Shown here one piece after another: positions 7,552-16,254 of a stretch of DNA of 64,000 nucleotides. Below the pieces are notes generated by a model, which worked only from the letters and a program-made list of their open reading frames with translations, did not search any database and was not told the DNA's origin. The DNA lies in contig JADZCT010000037.1 of NCBI GenBank assembly GCA_020851455.1, positions 80,087 through 144,086 on the forward strand, given 5' to 3'. Numbering within the stretch: the stretch's first letter is position 1; each line of letters begins with the position of its first letter. Both the position numbers and the translations under genes were made by a program. The stretch is from Gemmatimonadaceae bacterium. Lineage in GTDB: Bacteria; Gemmatimonadota; Gemmatimonadetes; Gemmatimonadales; Gemmatimonadaceae.

Positions 7552-8553
7552 ATGCCTGAACATCCGCTGCCGCACATGACTGGCAGCCCGACGGCGTCCA
7601 TCCTCCCATCTGCGGCCTCCGTCCGCGAAGCGGCGGCGCGTATCGCACCTCACGTCGTCCGCACGCCACTCGCGCGGTCAGAGGGGCTCTCTGCCTTCCT
7701 GGGCGGCGACGTGTGGCTCAAGCACGAATGCGGGCAGCACACCGGCTCGTTCAAGCTGCGCGGCGCGAGCAACGTCGTTGCGCTGCTCGATGCCCCTGCC
7801 CGTGTGAAGGGCGTTGTTGCGTCGAGCGCCGGCAACCATGGCGCGGGTATCGCCGCGGCGGCGGCTTCGGCCGGCGTGCCGTGCATGGTCTTCATCCCCC
7901 GCACCGCGCCCGCCGCGAAGCGTGGCTGGATTACGGCGGCAGGGGCGGCGGTGGATGCGTCGGCTCCTCACTACGACGACGCCGAGGCACTCGCGCGCGC
8001 CTTCGCCGCCGAGACCGGCGCCATGTTCGTGAGCCCGTGCACGGGACTCGACCTCATGGCGGGCCAGGGCACGGTCGCGCTCGAAATAGTCGAAGACCTG
8101 CCATCCGTCAGGACCATCGTAACAAGCGTTGGCGGCGGCGGGCTCTCTGGCGGGATGGGCGGCTTCCTCAACGACGCCGCCCCGCACGTGACGCTCATCG
8201 GGGCGCAGAGCGCCAACACCGACGCCATGGCTCGCGCCCTGTCCGCCAACGCACCAGCCGACGACCCGCACCTCCCTACGGTCTGCGACGGACTCTCGGG
8301 CCTCGTGGATGCCGAAATGCTCGCCCAGGGCCGCGAATCGCTGGATCGCATCGCCATAGCGAGCGAGGACGCCGTGCGCGACGCTATCGCTTACCTCTGG
8401 ATCGAGGAGGGACTCCGCGTGGAGGGCGCGGGCGCCGCCGGGGTGGCGGCTCTGCTCGCCGGCACGGCCGGCGATGTCCCGTTCCCCTGCGCCGTGGTGC
8501 TGTCGGGCGGCAACATTGACGACGCCTTGCACCGCGAGATCTGCGGGCTGTAG
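7552..8553 (+). CDS. Threonine/serine dehydratase-like PLP enzyme
   Basis: A 333-residue fold-type II PLP enzyme. It shows the Schiff-base lysine Lys68 in TGSFKLRGA, the substrate/phosphate motif SAGNHGAG and the glycine loop VGGGGLSGG. The C-terminal cofactor contact VVLSGGNID is also present. There is no ACT domain, so the length suits a catabolic or unregulated threonine ammonia-lyase/serine dehydratase rather than biosynthetic IlvA. A second in-frame ATG at 7576 is possible. The RNase Z gene begins 19 bp after the stop, suggesting cotranscription. The exact substrate is unresolved within the family. Confidence 0.87.
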   Translation: MPEHPLPHMTGSPTASILPSAASVREAAARIAPHVVRTPLARSEGLSAFLGGDVWLKHECGQHTGSFKLRGASNVVALLDAPARVKGVVASSAGNHGAGIAAAAASAGVPCMVFIPRTAPAAKRGWITAAGAAVDASAPHYDDAEALARAFAAETGAMFVSPCTGLDLMAGQGTVALEIVEDLPSVRTIVTSVGGGGLSGGMGGFLNDAAPHVTLIGAQSANTDAMARALSANAPADDPHLPTVCDGLSGLVDAEMLAQGRESLDRIAIASEDAVRDAIAYLWIEEGLRVEGAGAAGVAALLAGTAGDVPFPCAVVLSGGNIDDALHREICGL

Positions 8554-8572
8554 CGCGGCATTATTCTTTGCC

Positions 8573-9511
8573 ATGCTACTCTCGGTCGGTTTCCTGGGTA
8601 CCTCGGCGTCGCGCCCGACCATCGAACGCGGGCTGAGCTCGCTCGCGATCGTGCGCGAGGGTGAGACGATGCTCGTGGACTGCGGCGAGGGCACGCAGCG
8701 CCAGATGATGCGCTACGGCGTCTCGTTCGCGCTTGGCGACATCTTCTTCACGCACTTCCACGCCGACCACTTCCTCGGCCTTCCCGGCCTGCTGCGCACC
8801 CTCTCGCTGCAGGACCGCACGGAGGTGCTGCGCCTGTGGGGCCCGCGTGGCGTGCTCCAGATGGTCAAGTGGGCGGAGGGTGCCGGTGTCGAGCGGCTAA
8901 CCTTCCCGATCGAAGTGCACGAGGTGGCGCCCGGCGAGGCAATCCGCCGCGACGGGTATTCGATGATCCCGTTCCCCGTGGACCACCGGGCGCCGGTCGC
9001 CGTGGGCTACGCGTTGATCGAGGAGGAGCGACGCGGCATCTTCGACCCGGTGAGGGCGCGCGAGCTTGGAGTACCCGAGGGACCGCTCTGGGGGCGGATC
9101 CACAGGGGCGAGGCAGTCACGCTCGGCGACGGCCGCACGATTGATCCTTCCGAGTTGGTCGGCCAGCCGCGTCCCGGACGCCGCGTGGTTGTCACTGGCG
9201 ACACCCGCCCGTGCCAGTCAACGATCGAGGCGTCGCGTGGAGCCGATCTCCTCGTGCATGAAGCCACGTTCGGCGACGAGGAGGCAGCGCGCGCGGTCGA
9301 AACCGGACACACCACGGCGCGCGAAGCCGCGGAGGTGGCAGCAGCGGCCGGCGTGAAGCGGCTCGTGCTGACCCACTTTTCCGCGCGCTACTCGCGCGAT
9401 CCGTCGGAACTCGTGCGCCAGGCCCGCGAGCGCTTCGCCGCGACGTCGTGCGCACGCGACGGCCATGAGGAAGTCGTGCCGTTCGCCGACACGCCTGCGG
9501 GCCAGTCGTAG
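8573..9511 (+). CDS. rnz: Ribonuclease Z (tRNA 3' processing endonuclease)
   Basis: A 312-residue metallo-beta-lactamase-fold RNase. The start at 8573 gives the typical N-terminus LLSVGFLGTSAS. The zinc motif THFHADH has His61, His63, Asp65 and His66; further ligand motifs are VVTGDTRP and the LTHFSARY histidine. An exosite-like insertion covers the middle. It removes 3' trailers from tRNA precursors without CCA, which fits the two nearby tRNAs that lack encoded CCA. It is downstream of the dehydratase and convergent with the thioesterase. Confidence 0.93.
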   Translation: MLLSVGFLGTSASRPTIERGLSSLAIVREGETMLVDCGEGTQRQMMRYGVSFALGDIFFTHFHADHFLGLPGLLRTLSLQDRTEVLRLWGPRGVLQMVKWAEGAGVERLTFPIEVHEVAPGEAIRRDGYSMIPFPVDHRAPVAVGYALIEEERRGIFDPVRARELGVPEGPLWGRIHRGEAVTLGDGRTIDPSELVGQPRPGRRVVVTGDTRPCQSTIEASRGADLLVHEATFGDEEAARAVETGHTTAREAAEVAAAAGVKRLVLTHFSARYSRDPSELVRQARERFAATSCARDGHEEVVPFADTPAGQS

Positions 9512-9557
9512 GACGGCGCGCCGCCGCTCGCGCGGCTTCCGGGCCAGGCAGCGCGCC

Positions 9558-10073
9558 TCATGCAGAGGTTCCTCCTCCTGCGCCCTCCTGCCCATGGTCC
9601 AGATGGTCCTCGATGCGCCGCTTGCGCCGCGCCTCCGCAGCGCGGTTGCGGCGCCGGTCTTCGTCGGTCTCGCAGATCAGCCGCGGGACTTCGACCGGGC
9701 AACCTTCATCGTCTATCGCAACGAACGTCGTGTAACACGAGTTGGTGTGGCGGCGCACGCCGGTCAGCAGGTTCTCGGCCTCCACGCGGACGCCGATTTC
9801 CATTGACGTGCGGCCCACCCAGTTGACGCTCGCCTTCATGATGACCAGCTCGCCGACCATTATCGGCTCGCGAAAGTCCATTCGGTCAACCGATACCGTG
9901 ACGCATGGCGTCCGGCAGTGCCGCATCGCGGCCACGGAGGCGGTCTTGTCGAGCATTGCGAGTATCGCCCCGCCGAATACGTGGCCGCGGATGTTCTCGT
10001 CCTGCGGCATCATCAGGGCCGACGACTCGTGGCGGGACGCCGAAACGGGGCGGGCTTGCTGTGGAGCGGTCAT
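9558..10073 (-). CDS. Hotdog-fold acyl-CoA thioesterase
   Basis: A 171-residue single-hotdog thioesterase of the YciA/BACH type, hydrolysing acyl-CoA to free acid and CoA. The family motif is clear: PQDENIRGHVFGGAILAMLD, with the active-site Asn/Asp area, then FREPIMVGELV and an arginine-rich tail RRRNRAAEARRKRR. The ATG at 10073 is used; a TTG lies 9 bases upstream. Its first 188 bases overlap the tail of the preceding open frame, which is unusually long for a same-strand overlap. Confidence 0.88.
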   Translation of the reverse strand: MTAPQQARPVSASRHESSALMMPQDENIRGHVFGGAILAMLDKTASVAAMRHCRTPCVTVSVDRMDFREPIMVGELVIMKASVNWVGRTSMEIGVRVEAENLLTGVRRHTNSCYTTFVAIDDEGCPVEVPRLICETDEDRRRNRAAEARRKRRIEDHLDHGQEGAGGGTSA

Positions 10074-11277
10074 GCGAGGCAAGATGCACCGGCGCGGCCG
10101 CGGGTGCGAGTGCCGCCACCTGCCGCTCGCCGTCGTACCCGCTTGCCTCCGCGAATGCCCGCATCAGCGCGGCCCGGTCGGCGGCGGTGACGGTTCCGTC
10201 GAGCCACAGCACCCGTTCCACGGCCGAGGAAACCCGGACGGATGGCTGCGCGGCCGCGGCCCCCCGCCGAAACGCGACCGACCATGAGCGCGCCTCGCCG
10301 TCCACGCGAACCACGATTGTGTCGGAGCCGCTCGCCCACGTGCCCGCTTCACCCGGGGCAACCGGCAGCTCCTCCGTAACCGATTGCCACCAGCCGGGCG
10401 CCGCGACGGGGCGCTGCGTCAGTACGACGGGCTCGAGGTCCGGATTCGCGCCCGATACGGGCACGGCGAACCTGATCACGGGGTCCCTCCCGCTCGCGCC
10501 AATCGTGAAGCTCGTCGGGTCGAAGTGGAACGCGCTCAAGGCGCGCCGCACGCGGCTCGCGGCGGTGTCGCCTGCAACGGCAAGGAGCGTATCGCGCGCA
10601 GCGCGCCACTCCGCCTGCGCCGAGGAAATCATCGCGTCGGCGGCAGCGCGGCCAAACAGGGCGGCAACCGACGCCGGAGCGCCGGTACGGGCGTCGAGCA
10701 CCCCGCGACGCGACGCGTGGCGGTGCGCAACTGGCTGCCCCTCGCTGGCCTCGACGTCGAGGTGATGTTCGTACGACAGATACGGCCCGTGGGCGCCGAC
10801 GATCTCGAGGTCCGAGGTCGCGCGGATGGCGGCATCGTCGTTCTCGGGGTCGTCGGGACCGAGGGGCCGTTCGTCCGGATGCGCGATTCCGTACTCCCTC
10901 GCCAGCCGCGCCACCGTGGTGTCGCGGCCGAGTTCGGTCGAGTCGCCGGACAGGAGATCGCGCACGAAGAGCCTGTACCCTACGAAAACGGCATCGTAGT
11001 ACGAGCAGTCGTCGTCGGTCACGTAGAGTTCCTTGAACCGCCCCTCGATGCGCGCGACCAGCATGGGCACGCCGCGGACCCGCACGCCGCCTCCCTCCGC
11101 GGTGAGCCAGAAGGTGGAATCACCGGTGACGAGCAGCACCTCCGAGCCCGGCGCACCACGCGACCTGTTGCAGGCCCCGGCAGCGAAGCTGGCGGCCGCA
11201 ACAAGCGGCCAGACTGCACGTCGCCACGCGATGCGCCGCAACGAGGCACGCGGCCACGAGCCACGCAGCCACGCCAC
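9886..11277 (-). CDS. Putative lipoprotein of unknown function (3' end overlaps next gene)
   Basis: The frame has a hydrophobic signal segment VWPLVAAASFAAGAC followed by Asn-Arg, a weak lipobox. GTG at 11277 is used; TTG at 11241 or 11331 are alternatives and no clear ribosome site decides. The body is acidic with motifs such as YVTDDDCSYYDAVFVG and mixed beta content; I do not recognise a family. The last about 60 codons (9886-10073) run out of frame through the thioesterase N-terminus and look low-complexity and basic, so the true protein may end near 10080 or the stop may have been lost by a frameshift. Confidence 0.6.
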   Translation of the reverse strand: MAWLRGSWPRASLRRIAWRRAVWPLVAAASFAAGACNRSRGAPGSEVLLVTGDSTFWLTAEGGGVRVRGVPMLVARIEGRFKELYVTDDDCSYYDAVFVGYRLFVRDLLSGDSTELGRDTTVARLAREYGIAHPDERPLGPDDPENDDAAIRATSDLEIVGAHGPYLSYEHHLDVEASEGQPVAHRHASRRGVLDARTGAPASVAALFGRAAADAMISSAQAEWRAARDTLLAVAGDTAASRVRRALSAFHFDPTSFTIGASGRDPVIRFAVPVSGANPDLEPVVLTQRPVAAPGWWQSVTEELPVAPGEAGTWASGSDTIVVRVDGEARSWSVAFRRGAAAAQPSVRVSSAVERVLWLDGTVTAADRAALMRAFAEASGYDGERQVAALAPAAAPVHLASHDRSTASPPRFGVPPRVVGPDDAAGREHPRPRIRRGDTRNARQDRLRGRDAALPDAMRHGIG

Positions 11278-11320
11278 ACACCGGCGCCTGCCGCCCGGCG
11301 CCGCTACGCCCCTCCGGAGT

Positions 11321-12538
11321 TCACCGGGCAATCGCGGCTACTCCCTCGATGAGCCGCTCGACCTCGTCGGCGCTGGTGTAGCACGCGCAGCCGGCCCTGA
11401 CGAGCCCGTCCAGCGCATGGCCAAGCTGCGCGACGATTGTGCTCGCGTAGAAGTCTCCGTGTGTGACGAAGACGCCCTGCGCGGCAAGCGCGCGCGCGAC
11501 CTCCACCGACGTCCGGCCACGCACCGTGAACGCGATCGTCGGGGTGCGCGGACGGCCTGGCGGCGGGCCGTAACGCGTGACGCCAGGGATCGCGCCGACG
11601 CCGTTCCAGAGCCGGGCGAACAATCCGTGTGCGCGCTCGTGGAGCATGGCGTGCGCCGAGGCGATCCGCTGGCGCCGCTGCACGCCGTCGCCGAGGGACG
11701 CGAGAAAGTCCACCGCGGCCGCGGCCCCGGCAATGCCTTCGTGGTTCTGCGTCCCGGTCTCGATCCGTTCGCCGCCCGCATTGGGCGCGGGGTCGAGCCG
11801 CGGTACGTCGAGGTCATTCACGAGGCCATGGCGCGCGTAGAGAACGCCGCTGTGCGGGCCGTAGAACTTGTACGGGGAGCACGCGAGGAAGTCACACCCG
11901 ATCGCGCGTACGTCAATGAGGCCGTGCGGCGCGAAGTGCACCGCGTCCACGAAACAAAGGGCTCCCACGGCGTGCGCAGCCGCCGTTGCCCGCGCAACGT
12001 CGTTGACGGTGCCCACGGCGTTCGACGCCGCGCCAATCGCGACGAGCTTCGTCCTGTTCGACAGAGCCGACTCGAAGGACGCCCAGTCCAGTTCGCACGC
12101 TTCGAGGTTTACCGCCACCCGCCGTATCGTGACGCCGCGCTCCTCGGCAAGGCGCAGCCACGGGGCAACGTTGGCCTCGTGGTCGAGGTCGGTCACGACG
12201 ACTTCATCGCCAGCGCCCCATCGAGCGCCGAGCGCGCGAGAGAGGTGGAAGGTGAGCGTCGTCATGTTGTTGCCGAAGGCAACCTCCCCCGGGTCGCATG
12301 CGAGGAAGTCGGCCATGGCGCCGCGAGCGCGGGCGAGGATGTCGTCCGTCTCCTCGCTCGTTGGGTACGCCCAGTGAGTGTTTGCGTTGTGCCCGAGCAG
12401 GTACCCGTGCATGGCTTCGGCCACCTCTGCGGGCACCTGCGTCCCGCCGGGGCCGTCGAAGTAGGCCACGGGGTTCCCGCCATGCACACGTTCGAGCCCG
12501 GGGAACCGTGCGCGCACCTGACTCAGCGTCGCGCTCAA
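11321..12538 (-). CDS. Cysteine desulfurase-like class V aminotransferase
   Basis: A 405-residue fold-type I PLP protein. Visible elements are YFDGPGGTQVP at the N-terminus, the cofactor loop GNNMTTLTFHLS, the Asp/His pair in CFVDAVHFAPHG and Lys224 in SPYKFYGPH as Schiff-base residue. The N-terminal GP(A/G)GT pattern matches the cysteine desulfurase-like group rather than IscS or NifS. No IscU-type partner is nearby. Its start codon overlaps the stop of the beta-hydroxyacid dehydrogenase by 4 bp, so both are in one operon. The substrate is uncertain. Confidence 0.85.
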   Translation of the reverse strand: MSATLSQVRARFPGLERVHGGNPVAYFDGPGGTQVPAEVAEAMHGYLLGHNANTHWAYPTSEETDDILARARGAMADFLACDPGEVAFGNNMTTLTFHLSRALGARWGAGDEVVVTDLDHEANVAPWLRLAEERGVTIRRVAVNLEACELDWASFESALSNRTKLVAIGAASNAVGTVNDVARATAAAHAVGALCFVDAVHFAPHGLIDVRAIGCDFLACSPYKFYGPHSGVLYARHGLVNDLDVPRLDPAPNAGGERIETGTQNHEGIAGAAAAVDFLASLGDGVQRRQRIASAHAMLHERAHGLFARLWNGVGAIPGVTRYGPPPGRPRTPTIAFTVRGRTSVEVARALAAQGVFVTHGDFYASTIVAQLGHALDGLVRAGCACYTSADEVERLIEGVAAIAR

Positions 12539-13425
12539 TCAATCACCTCGCCAGCCATCCGCTCGATCACCTTGACTGCCTCGACGTGGTCGGCGTCGTT
12601 GCCAAGCTCGCGGTGCGCCATCGTCATCAGCTCGGCCACGAGCTGAGTGAGGGGCCCCGGGACTTTCTGCTCGCGCAGCACGCGCGCGGCGATGCCGACG
12701 TCCTTGTCGAGCAGGGCAAGCCTGAAGGTGCGCGGGAACGCGCGCGTCACCACGCGCTGGGGGAACAGGTTCTGCGACGTATTCGACCGGCCGCTCGATG
12801 CGTTGATGATATCGAGCGCAACCGCCGGCTTGACGCCCATGCGCGCCAGCGCGACGAGCCCCTCGCCAAGCCCCCAGACGTGGAGCGCAAGCATGGCGTT
12901 GTTGACCGCCTTCACGGCATGGCCCGAGCCCACTTGTCCGCAGTGCACGATCTTCTCGCCGAACGCATCCAGCACCGGCATCGCCCGCTCGAGCACGGCC
13001 GCGTCGCCACCCACCATTACGGTGAGCGTGCCGATCTCCGCGCCTCCTACACCGCCCGACACGGGTGCGTCGAGGAACGCGACTCCATTCTTCGCGAGAC
13101 GCGCGGCGATCCTCCGTGATGCCGCCGGGTCGCCGGAGGTGCAGTCAATGAGCACCGCGCCGCTCCCGAGGCCCGCTTCCAGGCCATTGGGGCCATCGAG
13201 CACCGACTCTACGTCTGCCGAGGTGGGAAGGCAGGTGATCACGAAGTCGGCGCCTGCGGCCGCCTCGCGAGGGGTGGTCGCCGCCAGCGCGCGATGCTGC
13301 GCTGCGAAATCCGTTGCCTTCGCCGCGGTACGATTCCACACGCGCAGCTCGAACTCGGGGGTGGCGAGGTGCCGGGCCATTGGCGCTCCGATGGCACCGA
13401 GCCCTGCGAACGCGACGACTGGCAT
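12535..13425 (-). CDS. NAD(P)-dependent beta-hydroxyacid dehydrogenase (3-hydroxyisobutyrate dehydrogenase family)
   Basis: A 296-residue oxidoreductase. The Rossmann motif GLGAIGAPMA is at residues 8-17, the substrate-binding DAPVSGGVGGAEIGTL at about 119-133 and catalytic Lys172 in GSGHAVKAVNNAM. Length and motifs fit the HIBADH/GLYR/tartronate-semialdehyde reductase family; the substrate cannot be told from motifs. The start is the ATG in front of PVVAFAGLG; the longer open frame upstream is Pro/Gly-rich and non-conserved. It is first gene of a two-gene operon with the class V aminotransferase. Confidence 0.88.
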   Translation of the reverse strand: MPVVAFAGLGAIGAPMARHLATPEFELRVWNRTAAKATDFAAQHRALAATTPREAAAGADFVITCLPTSADVESVLDGPNGLEAGLGSGAVLIDCTSGDPAASRRIAARLAKNGVAFLDAPVSGGVGGAEIGTLTVMVGGDAAVLERAMPVLDAFGEKIVHCGQVGSGHAVKAVNNAMLALHVWGLGEGLVALARMGVKPAVALDIINASSGRSNTSQNLFPQRVVTRAFPRTFRLALLDKDVGIAARVLREQKVPGPLTQLVAELMTMAHRELGNDADHVEAVKVIERMAGEVID

Positions 13426-13718
13426 GGCGGGTGGGGTGAGGACGGGTCGGTTGCGCGGACGGGGCGGTGCGCCCGCGACGGATGGCGCTGCGCCTCCAAG
13501 ATACGAGAACGGGCAACTGATAAGGGAGGAGGCCGGCCCCCCACCAGCACCGGCGCTCAACCCGACTTACCAGCTGCCCGCTCCGTCCTTCGTTCTGCCT
13601 ATTTGGACACCGCAGCGGCCGAAAAGTTTCCGGCCCCGACCCGCGGCGCAGTCTCACCCGTTTGGATACTACGTCTTCGCGCACGGGAAGGTTGCATGGG
13701 TTTTCGGAGATATCGGCC

Positions 13719-13769
13719 CATCCGTGTTACTACGGATGCCGGATCGTCCGGCAGGGACGCTCCTCCGGC
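13719..13769 (+). promoter_or_regulatory. Alternating hairpins in the untranslated region upstream of mgtE
   Basis: The 466-base gap 13426-13891 between divergent genes has no convincing gene. It contains a hairpin GGCCG/CGGCC at 13617-13635, then CATCCG/CGGATG (13719-13724 with 13733-13738), and the strand GCCGGA at 13738-13743, which can pair either with TCCGGC at 13747-13752 or with the identical TCCGGC at 13764-13769. Such mutually exclusive pairing is what a cation-sensing leader would need, but the stems are only 6 bp and I cannot match a known class such as the M-box. Confidence 0.3.
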
Positions 13770-13891
13770 GGGCACGGGAAGGGTTTTCGCTTCATCGCAA
13801 CTCGGTTAGCTTCGGCTCAACTACAGACAGGCCAAAGCTTTTCGATTGATTGCGCTGCGGGCGCGCGCACGTCCGCGGGGGGTTCGGGTCC

Positions 13892-15355
13892 ATGACGCCA
13901 GACAAGCCGCACAACGTGGAGCAGGAGTCGCTCGCGGCATTGCTGGCGCCTGACATCCTGGACCTGCTCGAGACGGAACCGGGAACGGTCGCGGCCGAGA
14001 CGGAGGACGTGCACCCGGCCGATCTCGCCGACGTCGCCGAGGCGCTGCCGCACACGCAGGTGCCGGTGCTCCTGGCAACCCTCCCGGCGGCGCGCGCGGC
14101 GGCAGTGCTCGAGTACCTCAAGGAAGAACTGCGCACTCGCCTCCTCGAGGAGATGAGCCCGGAGCAGGCGGCCACGCTCGTCGCGGCGATGACGCCGGAC
14201 GACCGCGCCGACACGCTCGAGGAAATCGGCGGCGAACACGCTGAGGACATCGTCGAGGCGCTGCCCGCCGAGACACGCGCGGTCACAGAACGCCTGCTGC
14301 TCTACCCGCCGCACAGCGCAGGCGGCCTGATGACTACGGACGTCGTGTCGGTGCCGGCCACGTACACCGCCGAGGAGGCGCTGCGGCGCGTTCGCGAGAT
14401 CGCGCGGTCGGGCCGGCGCGAAGCGATGAACGTCGTGTACACGCTCGACGCGGCAGGCGGCCTGTCCGGCGTGATGTCGCTGCGCGAACTGCTCGCGGCG
14501 CCGGAAGGGGCGCGCATGGCCGACGTCGCCTGGCCCGAAGTGCGCAAGGTCGCTGTGCTGGCAGACCGGGAAGAGGTCGCGCGGCTCATTTCCGAGTACG
14601 ACCTGGTCGCGGTCCCCGTCGTTGACGACGCCAACCGCCTGCTCGGGGTGGTGACGTTCGACGACGTGATTGACGTGATACAGGAAGAGCAGACGGAGGA
14701 CGTGCAGAAGCTTGGCGGCGTCGAGGCGTTCGACGCGCCGTACATGCAGATGAGCATCGGTGGGATGCTGCGGAAGCGCGCCGGCTGGCTGAGCGTGCTG
14801 ATGGTGAGCGAGATGTTCACCACCCAGGCCCTCCAGCACTTCGACGCGGAACTCGAGAAGCTGCCGGTCCTGATGCTTTTCATTCCCCTGGTTATGAGTT
14901 CCGGGGGCAACTCGGGGTCGCAGGCGACGTCGCTCATCACGCGGGCGATGGCGCTGAAGGAAGTGCGGCTCAAGGATTGGTGGCGCGTCGCGCTGCGCGA
15001 GCTTCCCACGGGACTGGCCCTGGGCGCCCTCCTGGGCGCCATTGGATTCGCGCGAGTCGAACTCTGGCAGATGATGCATGACTCCGGGGCGCACCTCGGG
15101 TCGTTCGCGCTTGGCTACGACTACACGTCCGGCGGCACGCCGTCGGTGCTCGTGGCGCTGAACACGTTCTTCGCGCTCGTGGGCATAGTGACCTTTGGCT
15201 CGATGACGGGCTCGATGCTGCCGTTCATTCTCAGGCGGTTCGGCTTCGACCCCGCGAGCGCGTCGGCTCCGTTCGTCGCGACGCTCGTTGACGTCTCCGG
15301 CCTCGTCATCTACTTCACCGTGGCCCTCGTCGTGCTCGGCGAGTTCATGGGTTGA
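13892..15355 (+). CDS. mgtE: MgtE-type magnesium transporter
   Basis: A 487-residue Mg2+ channel. The start at 13892 follows a G-rich site. Domains run in order: MgtE N domain (about 35-135, with repeated EEMSPEQAATLVAAMTPDDR), two CBS domains (about 140-265, LMTTDVVSVPATYTAEEA and YDLVAVPVVDD), a connecting helix and a five-helix membrane part (about 290-487). The pore motif is visible in VMSSGGNSGSQATSLITRA. Acidic residues in the N and CBS domains sense cytosolic Mg2+ and gate the channel. The next gene starts in its stop codon (TGATG). Confidence 0.93.
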   Translation: MTPDKPHNVEQESLAALLAPDILDLLETEPGTVAAETEDVHPADLADVAEALPHTQVPVLLATLPAARAAAVLEYLKEELRTRLLEEMSPEQAATLVAAMTPDDRADTLEEIGGEHAEDIVEALPAETRAVTERLLLYPPHSAGGLMTTDVVSVPATYTAEEALRRVREIARSGRREAMNVVYTLDAAGGLSGVMSLRELLAAPEGARMADVAWPEVRKVAVLADREEVARLISEYDLVAVPVVDDANRLLGVVTFDDVIDVIQEEQTEDVQKLGGVEAFDAPYMQMSIGGMLRKRAGWLSVLMVSEMFTTQALQHFDAELEKLPVLMLFIPLVMSSGGNSGSQATSLITRAMALKEVRLKDWWRVALRELPTGLALGALLGAIGFARVELWQMMHDSGAHLGSFALGYDYTSGGTPSVLVALNTFFALVGIVTFGSMTGSMLPFILRRFGFDPASASAPFVATLVDVSGLVIYFTVALVVLGEFMG

Positions 15356-16254
15356 TGCAGGAACCATCCCCGGGGTCGCGTTCGGCGGGCACGACGCTCA
15401 CCCTGCTCGCCGCGCTCGGCTTTGCCGCGGTGAGCACCCTCACGAGCATCGCGGTCGGGCAGGGAACTTCGCTCGCGAACGTGCTCACGTGGCGGTACGC
15501 GCTCGGCTGGCTCGTGCTCGCCGTTTTCGTGCGCGCCCGCGGCTACGGGCGGGTTCCGCGCCGCGAGGTGGTCCTCCTCGTCGTCATCGGCGGCGGAGGG
15601 CAGGCGCTCTTCGTCGGCCTCGCGCTCTCGAGCATCGCGTACATCTCGGTCGGGACGCTGGCTTTCCTGTTCTACACCTACCCGGCGTGGGTCACGCTAT
15701 TCCAGGCGGTGCGGGGCGCCGAGCGGCTGACCGCACGCCGCGTCGTTGCGCTCGGGGCGAGTTTCGCCGGGACGGTGCTCGTGGCGGGAACTCCTTCCGG
15801 CGCGGGGACGGCTCCGGGTTACTGGACGGGGGTCGTGCTCGCGCTCTCGGCCGCGATGCTCTACGGCGCGTACATCCCCACGATGCTCTACCTCCAGAAG
15901 GACCACCCCGTCTCGGTGACGAGCGCGCTGGCGAAAGTCGGCACCGCGGCCTGCTTCCTGACGTGGGCCCTCTGGAACCACACGTTCAGCTTCGCGCTCA
16001 CCGGCCAGGCATGGGTCGCGATCGGTACGCTGACGATAGTCAGCACCGTGTTGCCGTCTATCTTCTTCCTGATGGGCCTGATCCGACTCGGCCCCGTTCG
16101 CACGGCGATCGTGAGCACGGTCGAGCCGTTCCTGACCGCGGCGATCGGCGCGGCAGTGCTCGCGCAGCCGATGAGCGCGCGGATGATCGGGGGCGGCGCG
16201 CTTATCGTGGCGGCGGTCGTGCTGCTTCAGTTCAGGCGCGAACGGGTCGCCTGA
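15355..16254 (+). CDS. EamA-type (DMT superfamily) transporter
   Basis: A 299-residue inner-membrane protein of about ten hydrophobic helices arranged as two EamA repeats. Typical features are WRYALGWLVLAVFVRAR in the first repeat, LFYTYPAWVTLFQA at the centre and STVEPFLTAAIGAAVLAQP in the second repeat. It is probably a small-molecule exporter of unknown substrate. The ATG at 15355 overlaps the mgtE stop, so the two are translationally coupled. The last 28 bp overlap the end of the convergent acyl-CoA dehydrogenase gene. Confidence 0.85.
   Translation: MQEPSPGSRSAGTTLTLLAALGFAAVSTLTSIAVGQGTSLANVLTWRYALGWLVLAVFVRARGYGRVPRREVVLLVVIGGGGQALFVGLALSSIAYISVGTLAFLFYTYPAWVTLFQAVRGAERLTARRVVALGASFAGTVLVAGTPSGAGTAPGYWTGVVLALSAAMLYGAYIPTMLYLQKDHPVSVTSALAKVGTAACFLTWALWNHTFSFALTGQAWVAIGTLTIVSTVLPSIFFLMGLIRLGPVRTAIVSTVEPFLTAAIGAAVLAQPMSARMIGGGALIVAAVVLLQFRRERVA

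Noticed and set aside
13426..13560. N-terminal extension of the beta-hydroxyacid dehydrogenase
   Set aside because: The Rossmann motif starts within 10 residues of the ATG at 13425; the extension is Pro/Gly-rich and non-conserved in appearance.
12647..13849. Long + strand open frame of 400 codons opposite the dehydrogenase gene
   Set aside because: It is antisense to a gene with intact Rossmann and catalytic motifs, and its translation is low-complexity without domain features; long shadow frames are expected at this GC content.
13430..13891. Known Mg2+ riboswitch (M-box) upstream of mgtE
   Set aside because: I could not find its conserved helices; only short alternating hairpins are seen.
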